This document shows positions 25,301-30,770 of a stretch of DNA of 64,000 bases, in pieces. A program made the translations under genes and the position numbers. The notes below the pieces were generated by a model. It saw only the letters and a list, made by a program, of their open reading frames with translations, had not been told where the DNA came from and did no database searches. The stretch is from Gammaproteobacteria bacterium (GTDB lineage Bacteria; Pseudomonadota; Gammaproteobacteria; Burkholderiales; Gallionellaceae), in assembly GCA_018820925.1 (NCBI GenBank), contig JAHJNJ010000023.1:1-64000 (forward strand). The letters run 5' to 3'. Each line of letters starts with the position of its first letter. Position 1 is the stretch's first letter.

Positions 25301-26477
25301 TGACGGCGCTGCCCGGCGTGGCGCCGGTGGAAGTTGTGGTGGTGTTAACCGTCGGGTCCCCTTCACACCCCCACGTGACGTTGGAGGCGGTGTTGGTGGT
25401 GTTGGCGTTGCAGGAATTGGTGATCTTGCCCACCAGATAGATGTAGGCGCTGCCGCCGTTGACCACATCGACGAAGGCGCCCGGTTCATCGTTGTTTGGG
25501 TTGCCAAACGGGTCGTCCACGTCGAAGCTGCTGATCGTGTTGCTGGCGGCAACACAGGTCGAACCGCCCGGCAACACACCGTCGTTGTTTGCCAGATTGG
25601 TGGCCTGGGTTTCCGAGGGGCAGGCGTAGCTGATGGTGAAGTTGCCGGCGCTCATCAGGTCGTCGAAATGGAGATCCTGCAGGGCGGCAAGGCCGGTGTT
25701 CTGTATCCGCACGCGCCAGATCACGTCGTCGTTGATGTTGCCGTAGACGGTGCCGGTGTAGCTGCCACTCCCCTGGGCGGCATCGACGTTGCGTCCCAGT
25801 TTGCTGAGCACCGGGTTGGGCTCGCGCAGCGGCAGCGTGCCCGCGCCGGTGCTGTCACTGAAGGGGCCCAGCGGGGGAACACAACTGTTCAGGCTGTAGT
25901 CGACCGTGGCGCTGATCAGGCGGCTGGCAGCCAGCAATCCCTCTTCGTTGACCGTTGGAGTATTGCGGCGTACCTGGAAGCGGATCTCGATGGTTTCCAG
26001 GTCAGGAGCAGGAGGTGAGTTGTCATCAACCGAGGCGGCCATGCTGGCCAGCGCCGGGATCTGCGCCTGAGTCCAGGTCAGCACCTCGCCGTTGGCACCG
26101 CTGACCGTCGGGTCGCCGGTGGGATTGAATGCCCCGCCGTTGATCGAATAGGTTGTGGTACCGGCGCCGCCGTTGTTGTAATAAGTCAGACCGGAAGCGC
26201 CGAGGTTTTCGGTGATAGTCAGGTCATCGAGCGTAACGTTGGAGGGGTTGGTGATCAGGATGCTCACCTGGCCAATACCGCACAATTCGCAGTAGCTGAA
26301 AGTAGTGAGATTGTTGTGACTGATGACGTTGCTAAAAGGCGCGTCGCCACAGGTGGTGGTCACCGGCGCGGCGAGCGCGGGAACCGGGAAAATCAGCGCC
26401 AAAAAGGCCAGCAGTGCGATATTCATATATCGCACGGCACCTCCAGCAATTCCCGACACTACTTTGGACACCATCAT
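13341..26477 (-). CDS. giant DUF11-repeat surface protein with SdrD B-type and OmpA-like ends
   Basis: A single frame encodes about 4378 residues. A signal peptide (LLAFLALIFPVPALA, cleaved before APVTT) is followed by about 20 DUF11-like units of about 200 residues, each with a K(T/S) opening, GDxLxYTITVxNxG and a DxLPAxxTYV strand. Near the C-terminus are two SdrD/Cna B-type domains (SGQAWHDANFD..., GKVFDDKNLNGYQDEGEPG) around one more DUF11 unit. A final roughly 100 residues look like an OmpA-type fold (RVDLLLNELKKAPSLLRITYLGDAED). No sortase signal or C-terminal barrel is present, so it is probably exported and held by the OmpA-like end or the partner gene. Starts possible: ATG 26477, or ATG 26426, which has a strong GGAGGT 12 bases upstream; a TTG at 26495 is less likely. 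Most likely a fibre or surface coat; function is inferred. Confidence 0.85.
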   Translation of the reverse strand: MMVSKVVSGIAGGAVRYMNIALLAFLALIFPVPALAAPVTTTCGDAPFSNVISHNNLTTFSYCELCGIGQVSILITNPSNVTLDDLTITENLGASGLTYYNNGGAGTTTYSINGGAFNPTGDPTVSGANGEVLTWTQAQIPALASMAASVDDNSPPAPDLETIEIRFQVRRNTPTVNEEGLLAASRLISATVDYSLNSCVPPLGPFSDSTGAGTLPLREPNPVLSKLGRNVDAAQGSGSYTGTVYGNINDDVIWRVRIQNTGLAALQDLHFDDLMSAGNFTISYACPSETQATNLANNDGVLPGGSTCVAASNTISSFDVDDPFGNPNNDEPGAFVDVVNGGSAYIYLVGKITNSCNANTTNTASNVTWGCEGDPTVNTTTTSTGATPGSAVTTLSSLVVNNGLTITRALTGTNLAQPVGSKGTMTITIFNNTGGTVKNINLRDVLPAQYVVDPTFTPTLAVTTAYGAYPGVINTITWTNPVAGTFPLTSSNPADPLGNTAPEFSLTSTTTHPDHPDQFNLLRRGDRAVIRFRVVMIEPSYYDLVADLDVRTENTGDGTDPTNATTLSNQLYVDFEQFCNPGVIQHPASYPYNDNFTSNPEDLDVDITGPELIFILTNDPAQRLPLQVTVTNHGGHDAADYVTYVTFGATMDVWSSPGGCVVTTNPPPLAVWHTPAAIPLNATIYACTGSAIAPGATRTLDFEVIKSSDAADLLADDLTFRADLVGQITLSNGTPLWFPTPNTTTPPADPVINTSNNYSLDAIRARVVGFNLTKTQLGNCTENNPPPGSPDNLIQIGEECSFRIRSGGWFGFETPGFTYIAVQNIQVVDELPVSPPGGQGYISSTDPVLSSSPAILGITLNPPPAPLDQGWFNWTFNTVVPAQRITVMDQWFQADATTRLMNNPLNASAAPNVHAALSTNTLNSTFDAVFESGGVEQVFNLGPGTVGYPQALVRHVDLTVTEPNITVQKRVCNETLHGIGTACDTFVALANDGDTYDSYIYRVTLTNGASSGGVARAPAYDISTTDILDASDLAYVVPFAGDGLDNDGDGLIDAADLDGEGTITDNVVNNGTPAQIDNSWTHSSAMLRLNPGSSITFYYRVDPDQRMAPLQTLVNNVTASYDSLEGGLNESGNQTVVLSANGTAGGARLYTSAPATATMQIKPLATQPKVVLATSNTPLSASQPQPVSIGEEVEYELRAFLPIANLRNFTIQDNLPPGISCTEAPVIDLTNDSTYNVAGFSPGGQITPTCTATTVTWSFGDQALTINPNPPGSLFEFPVSFIARVNNSAANNNAGLISNGDPATVATASYRNESGTLVTLNFGQNDLIVREPVIALTKTMEVANADATDILTVTVTATNTGTATAYNLRVFDDLAAVAHLTYLGNIGGTDPPDTVDTTTFGANRPLFIWNNSHSIAPGATRSFTFEIRVDPPVQPLEVLNNTIQADWTSLPGSSTALNSTGSIGVNGAADGMRNGAIPNAGDTLNDYEAQASAAATVPAIAVTKTDLTPALAPEIGAHKHFQLVLTLPEGVSNGVLVNDNLSTTGLSYLLARDANFDVSYSFSGITSINGAAPAEAAFTAVPANNASGTIVWNIGTVVTQSEDDTTGTPAITPTITIDYYARINNDTLTDVGGTLQNGVIVNYTNGESGATEAVIASTPLITVTEPDLAISKSVALITPAPITGGDILEYTITVVNNGNATAYDSNIVDTLPAEVTLDSGFTPTATIGGVAVAGFVATPAGAPNGPLHWGSSNGDNSLDIPAGSTLLLTYRVLIVTAQPGAVLANQAWIDWTSLNDASGYERTGAGCPTVTAPNDYCAGPATASVTIADTTTLVKSITSDTWNVAPLSTATDAIVRVGDTVTYQLALNIQEGVTRQVAVQDVLPAGMQFVDVVSINGDTSASYTPPASGAGSNFSYAPISVVPAAGATGTLTWTIGDVSNDPQGDATTDTLVIVYRARVVEDSGLAHTPTLTLTNTATLGYVDVNGVPVTAPARLVSSAVLTVRQPVMDLLSKIDRSGRVSITPVNPAFEEMNFRLSACNTTGLAPSYSAQFTDVLATQFDETSIAGPLNGAGQPDVYIGGVLQTAGVDYTYTPPAARGGNMVFRLIAPVNPGQCVNIDYDIGFHTDFPLNEIWYNSASLNEYWSLPLLSGQRYAGLGPVAFGMTNAIPQEPPVKTLVSPLSGEATIGDEIVYRIAVPGVATTAALYNVVVTDNLDPALVYVSAAEVSGNGLTLTDNTTLPGNVSLTIAAIPAGQQALIELRVRVANNASANAGTAFDNTASYGYPLTVGGPLINGGSSTVGSPINIVEPLGTLGKAVSNLTHPGLQPDAGDVLHYTLTFTTQGGTPGDNFSNAYDLALEDSLSLGLLYNGNPTVNGAGNTIAAPVTAGDGVTVPQTLNWNATAGNAAINAPEGSVVTIGYDVLVLDGVQANQALSNSALVRWTGQAGVNANERNGSATPAVNDYFTAPATTTQTVPNANTVTKTRLTDTYGAGDANVRIGDIVEYELRLHIQEGTSPNAVISDVLPEGLAFTEVVSINGDTAVPYTAVAPFTHAAIAAPTVTGDPLTGPSTVTWTVGDLLNAGDNNAANDDFVIVYRAVVRNLALPQVASMTLTNSATLSYDTAIGPGSQTGNLGVTLQQPVLGVTKTAVTGGGDTVLVGNELVTYTVNIANTGAAPAYDPLLIDTIPAGLRNGGITVLDTRLVVAGTVLPNLAPVYVPATGVATWNFDTGVPNQYTIPAGDTLRVVYQVQADAGLGAGLTMTNSAYVSLYYSFDNDAAPSLGITTGVREIYGPTTPASVTLTTAAPGALAKANPATTTVAVGETFTYRITVPATPAATALYDVRILDDLAASAADISFVSVSAVGVQPWTPVNTGTATNLVIEDITNGIDIPAGGQIAVDVTVQVLDTPVNVSGLTFTNTASYTYDTFDNTPASQLPGAGATTPPMTIIGPDSVTLQKSGPATLAAATPGTFTLNAHNTGTGSAWDLTVTDLLPNTANGGMCSAAPIVTSARIFQADGVTPVSPVLTAGVDYVTAFAPAPSCTLTVTMQSAAAAIGADQRLIITYTAQLDAATAYATALSNIAGATQWFSADTAGAGATAGQRTYTRTLSDGTPAVLDHQDIWTLNSEGPTLIFRETVMNVTTATDPAATATPGDLLRYTITVQNGAGLPITDFNLVSDLDALNGAARFQPGTLSLVTVPTGANVTNTNPAGGANGSGLLDVRALNLDAAGGANDSLTLVFEARLAAVITNATTVLTQTHLVDNGATIGYSDDPNVNGIDNPAVIGDEDPTRIVITSAPAFEVWKTSTDLTGDPTVLAPGDTLHYTITVKNIGTENAINATLRDLVPANTTYVANSTTLNGAAVADPGVGISPLEAGMPLHAPEDPTPGALRADANAAVTSNVATVTFNVVVSGSAVNGTVISNQGFVNGDGTASGAFPEEPSDDPGTAVINDPTRDVVGALPLVDATKTVAIAVDGGTVGIVDPGDTLRYTITVTNFGAVTATAASFSDAVPADTTYVANSTRLNGIAVADAGVGVSPLIGGIAISSSNLTPPLPAPGAGTLTAGQSATIVFDVTVNALTPAGTVISNQGTVNSTEQAPEPTDADGNDANGDQPTQIVVGSAQQVAISKSVTVVGGGAALAGAELEYVVVVTNIGSLPAADVLITDNLDLPVAGQLTYVAGSGTLNGAPAGVSFAAPVVTADYGTTYGNLAVGASATLRFRATINPALAIGTTITNTGNVSWNAGTRTASASVSIDVGGIPGVASLSGQAWHDANFDLAAGGTELPLAGWSVETWRNGTQIGTVLTDANGLYQISGLAPNNLTTDQYELRFRAPGHAATTALLGNADSVFTNGLQSISAIVVGSGSITQNMNLPAAPDGVVYDSMQRLPIVGATLTLLDATSQTALPASCFDDTAQQGQVTLASGYYRFDINFSNGACPAGGTYLINVAPPASGYVANASVVIPPQSSATTAAFSVPGCLGTANDAVPGTPNHCEAVNFETAPPTSIAAGSAGTRYHLHLLLSNTQVPGESQLFNNHIPIDPDLSDSVAITKTAARVTVSRGEMVPYTITVNNNYVLMLNNQSIADTFPPGFKYVAGSARYDGVPLEPVLTGPTLRWNNIDLASATRHTLKLLFIVGSGVSEGDYVNRAQIINNVTGGVSSGVATATVRVVPDPTFDCSDVIGKVFDDKNLNGYQDEGEPGVPNARVVSARGLIVKSDEHGRFHITCAATPNESRGANYILKLDEHSLPVGYRVTTENPRVQRLTRGKMMKFNFGAAIHHVVRLDVADGVFKPGSTEMRDQWKPRVDLLLNELKKAPSLLRITYLGDAEDAGLVDKRLAALKAMIKEKWDGYPLTIESEIHWRRGGPATGPNLLD

Positions 26478-26713
26478 AAATTTGCCAACAACCAATAAGT
26501 CCGGATCAGGGCGCGCCCTTTACGATCAAACACCCAACTCAGGGATGTATAAATTAATGTGACCAAAATCGACCAAGGCATAGGGGATGAAACCCCATCG
26601 GATCATAATGTTACATATAGCACCCTTTCCCGCCCGGTTACAGACCAGTTGTCGGTAATCACCGACCGTTCGGAACCATTTTCCGGCCGCGCCGCCCCTT
26701 CACGCAGGGGCGA
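26478..26713. other. leader region of the giant surface-protein gene
   Basis: The 236 bp between the TonB-like gene and the giant gene hold a perfect hairpin (GTCGGT-AATC-ACCGAC, 26651-26666) and a small GGGG...CCCC stem (26583-26596). On the minus strand there is a tandem TTGGTC-GATT-TTGGTC near 26576-26561, followed by A/T-rich sequence. A weak promoter (TTGGTC, 17 bp, TTTATA) can be drawn, so the giant gene may have its own transcription start. This is a low-confidence reading. Confidence 0.3.
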
Positions 26714-28081
26714 TCAACTGGCGGGCAGGAAGTCGATCGGATAAAGAATGGTCGTGGTTGGCACGCCCGCCTTGGCGCCAAAATTGAAGCGTTGTACCCG
26801 CTCAAGAACCTCTTTCACCAGTTCCGGCGCATCCATATCGGTCGATTCCAGCTTGCACAGGGAGACCGTGCCATCCGGCTTGATGCTGAGTCGCAGCATC
26901 ATTTTTCCCCTGAGCAGCGGGTTCTTGCGCAGTTCGCGGTTGTATATCCGGTAAAGCGCCGCCTTGTAGCGGTCGAAAACGATCTGGATTTCCTCATCGG
27001 TGCGCGACGGACCAACACCATCACTCAGCGGCCTGCCGTCGCCGCCACCGCCACCACCGCCAATGTTGCTGGTTACGCGCGAGAAGCCGACGCCACCCAG
27101 CCCGTTGCCGCCGCCGCCGCCGGTGCCGACCTGACGGCTGAGTCCGGAGGTGTTGATGCCGCCGCTGCCACTGGTCGCCTGGGCCATGACCAGGTTGCGG
27201 CCAGCATTGCCTGCGGCCTTGGCGCCCTGGGTGCTGATGCGCGCCGCACTGCCCAGTTTTGCGTCGGCACTGCCGCCCAGCAGGTCGCTGAAACTCTCCT
27301 TGAAGGCCAACACGCCGCTGCCCTCTGCCTTCTTGCGTGCGTTGGCGGTTTCCGACGTTTTCGGCTCGCTGCTGGAAGCTTTGCTTTCATCGATTTCGCG
27401 CGGTTTCTCCTCGGGACGTTTCTCCGGCGGTTTCGGCTGCGGCGTCTCCTGTTTTACCAGCCTGACCAGGTTTTCCGGGATCTCCACCACTTTGTTTTCA
27501 TCCGGAGCCGGCAGCTTCCAGAAGGTGATCAATGCGTTGAAGCAGAGCACGAACAGGAATACCAGGGCCAGGGTCTTGCGGAAACGCCAGTCGTCCTCGC
27601 CGTTGCGCGACCAGGGCATGACCATCGGCCGGTAGGGCAGCTGGCGCGCTTGGCGGGTAATCGGATAGTCGTGCTTGGCCGACTCCTCTTTTTCCCGCAG
27701 TTCGGCGAGGTCCTCGTAGAGGTCGCCGATGATGCCTTCCTGTTCACGGAACTCGCGATAGAGCGGTTCCTTTTGCTTCTCGATCTCGGCGAGCTGTTGC
27801 CGGAAGTCGCCGATCGCGCCCTGTACATGTTGCAGTTGCTGGCTGCGCGCCATTTTGTCCGCCAGCATGCCCCAGAACAGGTTGCCGCCGCCCAACTCTT
27901 CCAGTTCCGCCAGTGCCTGGCTGATGTTTTCCAGCAACTGGAATTGCTGGCGCTGATCCGCCAGGTTGTGGAACTGCTGGTCGACAGCATCCAGTTTGTC
28001 CTGCAGCACCTGCAGCGATTCTTTCGCCTTGGCGATATCGTCCAGCAGTACTTGTTGTTCTGGTGAGATGAATCGGGTCAC
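26714..28081 (-). CDS. TonB-like energy-coupling protein with AgmX/PglI-type C-terminus
   Basis: The 455-residue protein has a cytoplasmic coiled-coil-rich N-terminus (about 10-135, many E/K/Q heptads) and one membrane span (about 168-190, LALVFLFVLCFNALITFW). Next come a Pro/Lys/Glu-rich rod (about 213-235) and a long Ser/Gly linker with GGGGGNGLGG and GGGGGGGDGR. A folded C-terminal domain (about 363-455) contains IQIVFDRYKAALYRIYNREL, RLSIKPDGTV and FNFGAK. This is the TonB-family arrangement with the AgmX/PglI C-terminal variant known from Myxococcus gliding genes. It should carry energy from the adjacent ExbB/ExbD pair across the periplasm. The long cytoplasmic coiled coil is unusual for TonB and may bind a cytosolic partner. 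It starts 9 bp after the ExbD-like gene. Confidence 0.82.
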   Translation of the reverse strand: MTRFISPEQQVLLDDIAKAKESLQVLQDKLDAVDQQFHNLADQRQQFQLLENISQALAELEELGGGNLFWGMLADKMARSQQLQHVQGAIGDFRQQLAEIEKQKEPLYREFREQEGIIGDLYEDLAELREKEESAKHDYPITRQARQLPYRPMVMPWSRNGEDDWRFRKTLALVFLFVLCFNALITFWKLPAPDENKVVEIPENLVRLVKQETPQPKPPEKRPEEKPREIDESKASSSEPKTSETANARKKAEGSGVLAFKESFSDLLGGSADAKLGSAARISTQGAKAAGNAGRNLVMAQATSGSGGINTSGLSRQVGTGGGGGNGLGGVGFSRVTSNIGGGGGGGDGRPLSDGVGPSRTDEEIQIVFDRYKAALYRIYNRELRKNPLLRGKMMLRLSIKPDGTVSLCKLESTDMDAPELVKEVLERVQRFNFGAKAGVPTTTILYPIDFLPAS

Positions 28082-28090
28082 GGGATCACG

Positions 28091-28588
28091 CTAGTTCTGG
28101 GTCGATTTCTGGTTAACCGCAAGCGATATGCTGGCATAGCCCGCGCTGGTACAGGAGGACATCAGGGTCTTCAGGACTTTGAACGGTACCGTGCGGTGCG
28201 CCATGATGGTGATCTCGTTGCCCTTGGCGATCGCCGCTGTGTTCAGGCCGATGACATTCCCCCTCAGTTTTTGCAGGGAGGCACGTATCGGCTCGACAAT
28301 GCCACCCTGGCTATTCAGCACTTCGTCGTAAGTGGCGACCGGTTCGCCCTGGATCAGTATCTGCCGCTCGCTGACCATCATGATCACCGTCTGCCGCGGT
28401 TTGGCTTCCACCACCGAGTCGGGCAGTTTGATGTCCTTGGGGGGTTCGGCCACCTCCACCGAGGACTGGTTGACCAGCAGGTAGAGCACCAGGATGGTGA
28501 ACACGTCCATGAGCGAGGTGAGGTTCAGCGCACCCATGCGGTTGCGCTTGGCCCGCGCCATGCGTTTCAGGCGGCGGGTATTCTTCAT
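28091..28588 (-). CDS. ExbD/TolR-family motor subunit (second copy)
   Basis: A 165-residue protein with a basic N-terminus (RRLKRMARAKRNR), one span beginning NLTSLMDVFTILVLYLL and a periplasmic domain with GEPVATYDEV. The aspartate in SLMDVF matches the proton-pathway Asp of ExbD/TolR, so it is likely an active stator. Its start overlaps the stop of the first ExbD-like gene by 4 bp. Two different ExbD subunits beside one ExbB recall AglR with AglQ/AglS partners, or Tol-like motors with heterodimeric stators. Confidence 0.85.
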   Translation of the reverse strand: MKNTRRLKRMARAKRNRMGALNLTSLMDVFTILVLYLLVNQSSVEVAEPPKDIKLPDSVVEAKPRQTVIMMVSERQILIQGEPVATYDEVLNSQGGIVEPIRASLQKLRGNVIGLNTAAIAKGNEITIMAHRTVPFKVLKTLMSSCTSAGYASISLAVNQKSTQN

Positions 28589-29085
28589 GGCGCGTCCCCC
28601 ACGGATATCTGCGGGAACAACACCACGCGATCGATACCCTCATCACCATCCTGCTTCTTCACTTCCGCGACCTTCACCGCATCCATGATATGGATCAGGG
28701 TCTCGTATTCGATATCCGGTTCAACCAGCAGGGTCGCCTCTTTGACTTCCTGGTTCTTGTCCTTGAGGCTCTGCAACTGCCTGGAAAGCTCCTTGATGTT
28801 GTAATGGTTTTCCACGTTCCTGATGGTGGAGGTGATCTTGTCGCCATCGCTGAGCTGGATCAGGCCCTTGCGCACAATCACTTCAACGGATATCTGCGGC
28901 CTCTCCAGTTTGGCGCCGCCGGCCGCCTCGGTGGGCAGGTGCAACTCCTGAATGGTGATGCGGGAGAACACTGCGGTGACCAGCAGGAATGGGATCAACA
29001 CCACCATCAGGTTAAGAAAGGTGGTGATGTCCAACTCTGCCTGCTGTTCCTCGCGGCGATAGTGGTGTCGTGACTTTCTGGCCAT
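28585..29085 (-). CDS. ExbD/TolR-family motor subunit (first copy)
   Basis: The 166-residue product has a short basic tail (MARKSRHHYRREEQQAELD) and one span, ITTFLNLMVVLIPFLLVT. In place of the canonical LVDVxLVLLI aspartate, the D lies just before the span (ELDITTF) and the in-span position is N (FLNLMVV). It may therefore be a structural or modified partner of the second copy. The periplasmic part is soluble and ends DGDEGIDRVVLFPQISVGDAP. Encoded 15 bp after the ExbB-like gene and overlapping the next gene. Confidence 0.82.
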   Translation of the reverse strand: MARKSRHHYRREEQQAELDITTFLNLMVVLIPFLLVTAVFSRITIQELHLPTEAAGGAKLERPQISVEVIVRKGLIQLSDGDKITSTIRNVENHYNIKELSRQLQSLKDKNQEVKEATLLVEPDIEYETLIHIMDAVKVAEVKKQDGDEGIDRVVLFPQISVGDAP

Positions 29086-29100
29086 GGGCTGTCTGTCCGC

Positions 29101-29754
29101 CTATTGAGGCTGCGAACCCTTCCTTGCGCTGGCGGAAATGATGTTGAGGGTCTTCACCGAAATCATTTCCAGACTGTCGACGATGCTGCCTGCCTTGGAG
29201 TTGAGAAAGGAGTGGATGATCAGCAGCGGAATCGCGGTGATCAGGCCGAAGGCCGTGGTGTTCATCGCCACCGAGATGCTGGCGGAGAGCAGGTCGGCCT
29301 TCTCCGCCGGATTGGCGTTGGCCACCGCGTTGAACGCGGCAATCAGGCCGATAATGGTACCGAGCAGCCCGAGCAGGGTGGAAAGGTTGGCATACAGCGC
29401 GATGTAGTTGATGCGCTTTTCCAGTTGCGGGATGATCTCCATCATCCCCTCTTCCATCGCGATCTCGATATCGTCGCGGCGGCGTACCGTGCCCTGGCGT
29501 TCCAGTCCCGCTTCCAGCAGGCGGCTGACTGACGTTTTGTTGTTGGCGAGCATCTCCCGTGCGGCGTCGAAGTCGCCAGCAACCATCGCCGGATGCAACT
29601 GCTCCCAAATCTTGCGATTGGAGCGTTCTTCCTTGCTGAGTTTAAAAAAGCGCTCGATGCCGATGGAAAGACCGATGGAACCGGCCAGCAAAATCGGATA
29701 CATCCAGAAACCGCCGCTGATAAAAAAACTAACAATACTGTCGATGAATCCCAT
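29101..29754 (-). CDS. ExbB/TolQ/MotA-family proton channel
   Basis: The 217-residue protein has the three-span ExbB/TolQ layout: span 1 at about 15-32 (FWMYPILLAGSIGLSIG), a cytoplasmic loop with GLERQGTVRRRDDIEIAMEEG, and spans 2-3 (LLGLLGTIIGLIAAF, then MNTTAFGLITAIPLLIIHSFL). The GLLGTIxGLI and TTAFGLxxAIP motifs are the family signatures, including the conserved Thr residues of the ion path. It should form the pentameric channel that powers the TonB-like protein downstream. Confidence 0.9.
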   Translation of the reverse strand: MGFIDSIVSFFISGGFWMYPILLAGSIGLSIGIERFFKLSKEERSNRKIWEQLHPAMVAGDFDAAREMLANNKTSVSRLLEAGLERQGTVRRRDDIEIAMEEGMMEIIPQLEKRINYIALYANLSTLLGLLGTIIGLIAAFNAVANANPAEKADLLSASISVAMNTTAFGLITAIPLLIIHSFLNSKAGSIVDSLEMISVKTLNIISASARKGSQPQ

Positions 29755-29792
29755 TATTTAGTCCTCGTCACTATTCGCGTTGAACACATGGC

Positions 29793-30116
29793 CTACTTCC
29801 CTTTTCTGATTTCGTAAAAATCGAGCTCGCGCATGAACACCTCCCTGTCTACCGGCTTCATCGAGTCGTCCATCAAACCCGAATGCAGACCGGAGTCGGA
29901 ACCGATCTCGGAACTCTTCCAGGGCACGATGACCAGCGACTTGGGCGCCTCATTGTTTCCGACGATGGAAATCCCGGAAAGGGTTTTTGCCGCACCCGGC
30001 TTGCCGGGCGTTTCTGCGGCAAGCGCCTGCAACGGGAAGAAAACCAGTACCGGCAACACCATTCCCGCCAGCACGGCAATTAACCGCCCGATTTTTGTTT
30101 CGCGCCGATTATCCAT
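29793..30116 (-). CDS. small exported protein of unknown function
   Basis: A 107-residue product with a signal peptide (RRETKIGRLIAVLAGMVLPVLVFFPLQALAAE, cut after ALA). A short mature part contains SIVGNNEAPKSLVIVPWKSSEIG and ends FMRELDFYEIRKGK. I recognise no domain, but the KSLVIVPWK strand looks conserved rather than random. Its start overlaps the end of the TPR lipoprotein gene by 37 bp, so it is translated from the same operon message. Position between the TPR lipoprotein and the ExbB gene suggests a periplasmic accessory to the motor. Confidence 0.7.
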   Translation of the reverse strand: MDNRRETKIGRLIAVLAGMVLPVLVFFPLQALAAETPGKPGAAKTLSGISIVGNNEAPKSLVIVPWKSSEIGSDSGLHSGLMDDSMKPVDREVFMRELDFYEIRKGK

Positions 30117-30769
30117 AACTTGACCTCTTCGTCATCGGGAAGTGCTCTATTGTAGGCTTCATATTGATCAAGAGCGCAGCGCAGGTCGTTGAGATAGAGT
30201 TCGCAAAGAACACCGAGATTCTTGCGCGCGGGCAAAAAGGACGGGTATCTGACCAGTAGACTTTCATATAGTTTCCTTGCCTCGGCAAATCGTCCGGTTC
30301 TCCTGTAGAGCAGCGCATATTCGTTCATCGTGACCGGGTGATCGGGATTGATCGCAAGCGCCCGTTTCAGGTTGTCTTCCGCAAGCCCCATTTCACCCGT
30401 CATTTCGTAGGCCAATGCAATATTAACGTATGGTGCTGAATTGTTTTGTGATTTTTGTGCAACTTTTTGCAACAATTTGATTGCTTCCGCATACTTTCTT
30501 GTGCGCAACAGCACAAGTGCCGCATCGAAATCCTCGCGCACCGCACGGTCGACGCTGCGATTTTCATAAAAAGAAATGACATCGCTGGCACCGTCACTAC
30601 GCCGCGCTTCGCTCGCGCCTTCGCCTTGATGTGCTTCGTTGGCTCCAGCGTCGCGCACTTCGCCGGATCCGGCGCATCCTGTCAGGAGCGCAAGTACGCA
30701 CAGCAATACAGCGCTGCCGGGCAGCGCGCGGAAGAGAACAACATTCTTGACCGGGTTCGGCGTTTTCAT
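30080..30769 (-). CDS. TPR lipoprotein
   Basis: From the ATG at 30769, two bases after the preceding stop, the product has 229 residues with a lipoprotein signal (VLLCVLALLTGC, lipobox Cys about residue 32). The mature part holds tandem TPR motifs: YAEAIKLLQKVAQKSQNNSAPYVNIALAYEMTG, then LAEDNLKRALAINPDHP, then AEARKLYESLLVRYPSFLPA. The frame is open further upstream inside the previous gene, but those residues are the shadow of that gene. It is likely outer- or inner-membrane-attached and may link the large TPR scaffold to the motor, as TPR lipoproteins do in Agl-type and PilF-type systems. Confidence 0.8.
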   Translation of the reverse strand: MKTPNPVKNVVLFRALPGSAVLLCVLALLTGCAGSGEVRDAGANEAHQGEGASEARRSDGASDVISFYENRSVDRAVREDFDAALVLLRTRKYAEAIKLLQKVAQKSQNNSAPYVNIALAYEMTGEMGLAEDNLKRALAINPDHPVTMNEYALLYRRTGRFAEARKLYESLLVRYPSFLPARKNLGVLCELYLNDLRCALDQYEAYNRALPDDEEVKLWIIGAKQKSGG

Positions 30770-30770
30770 C

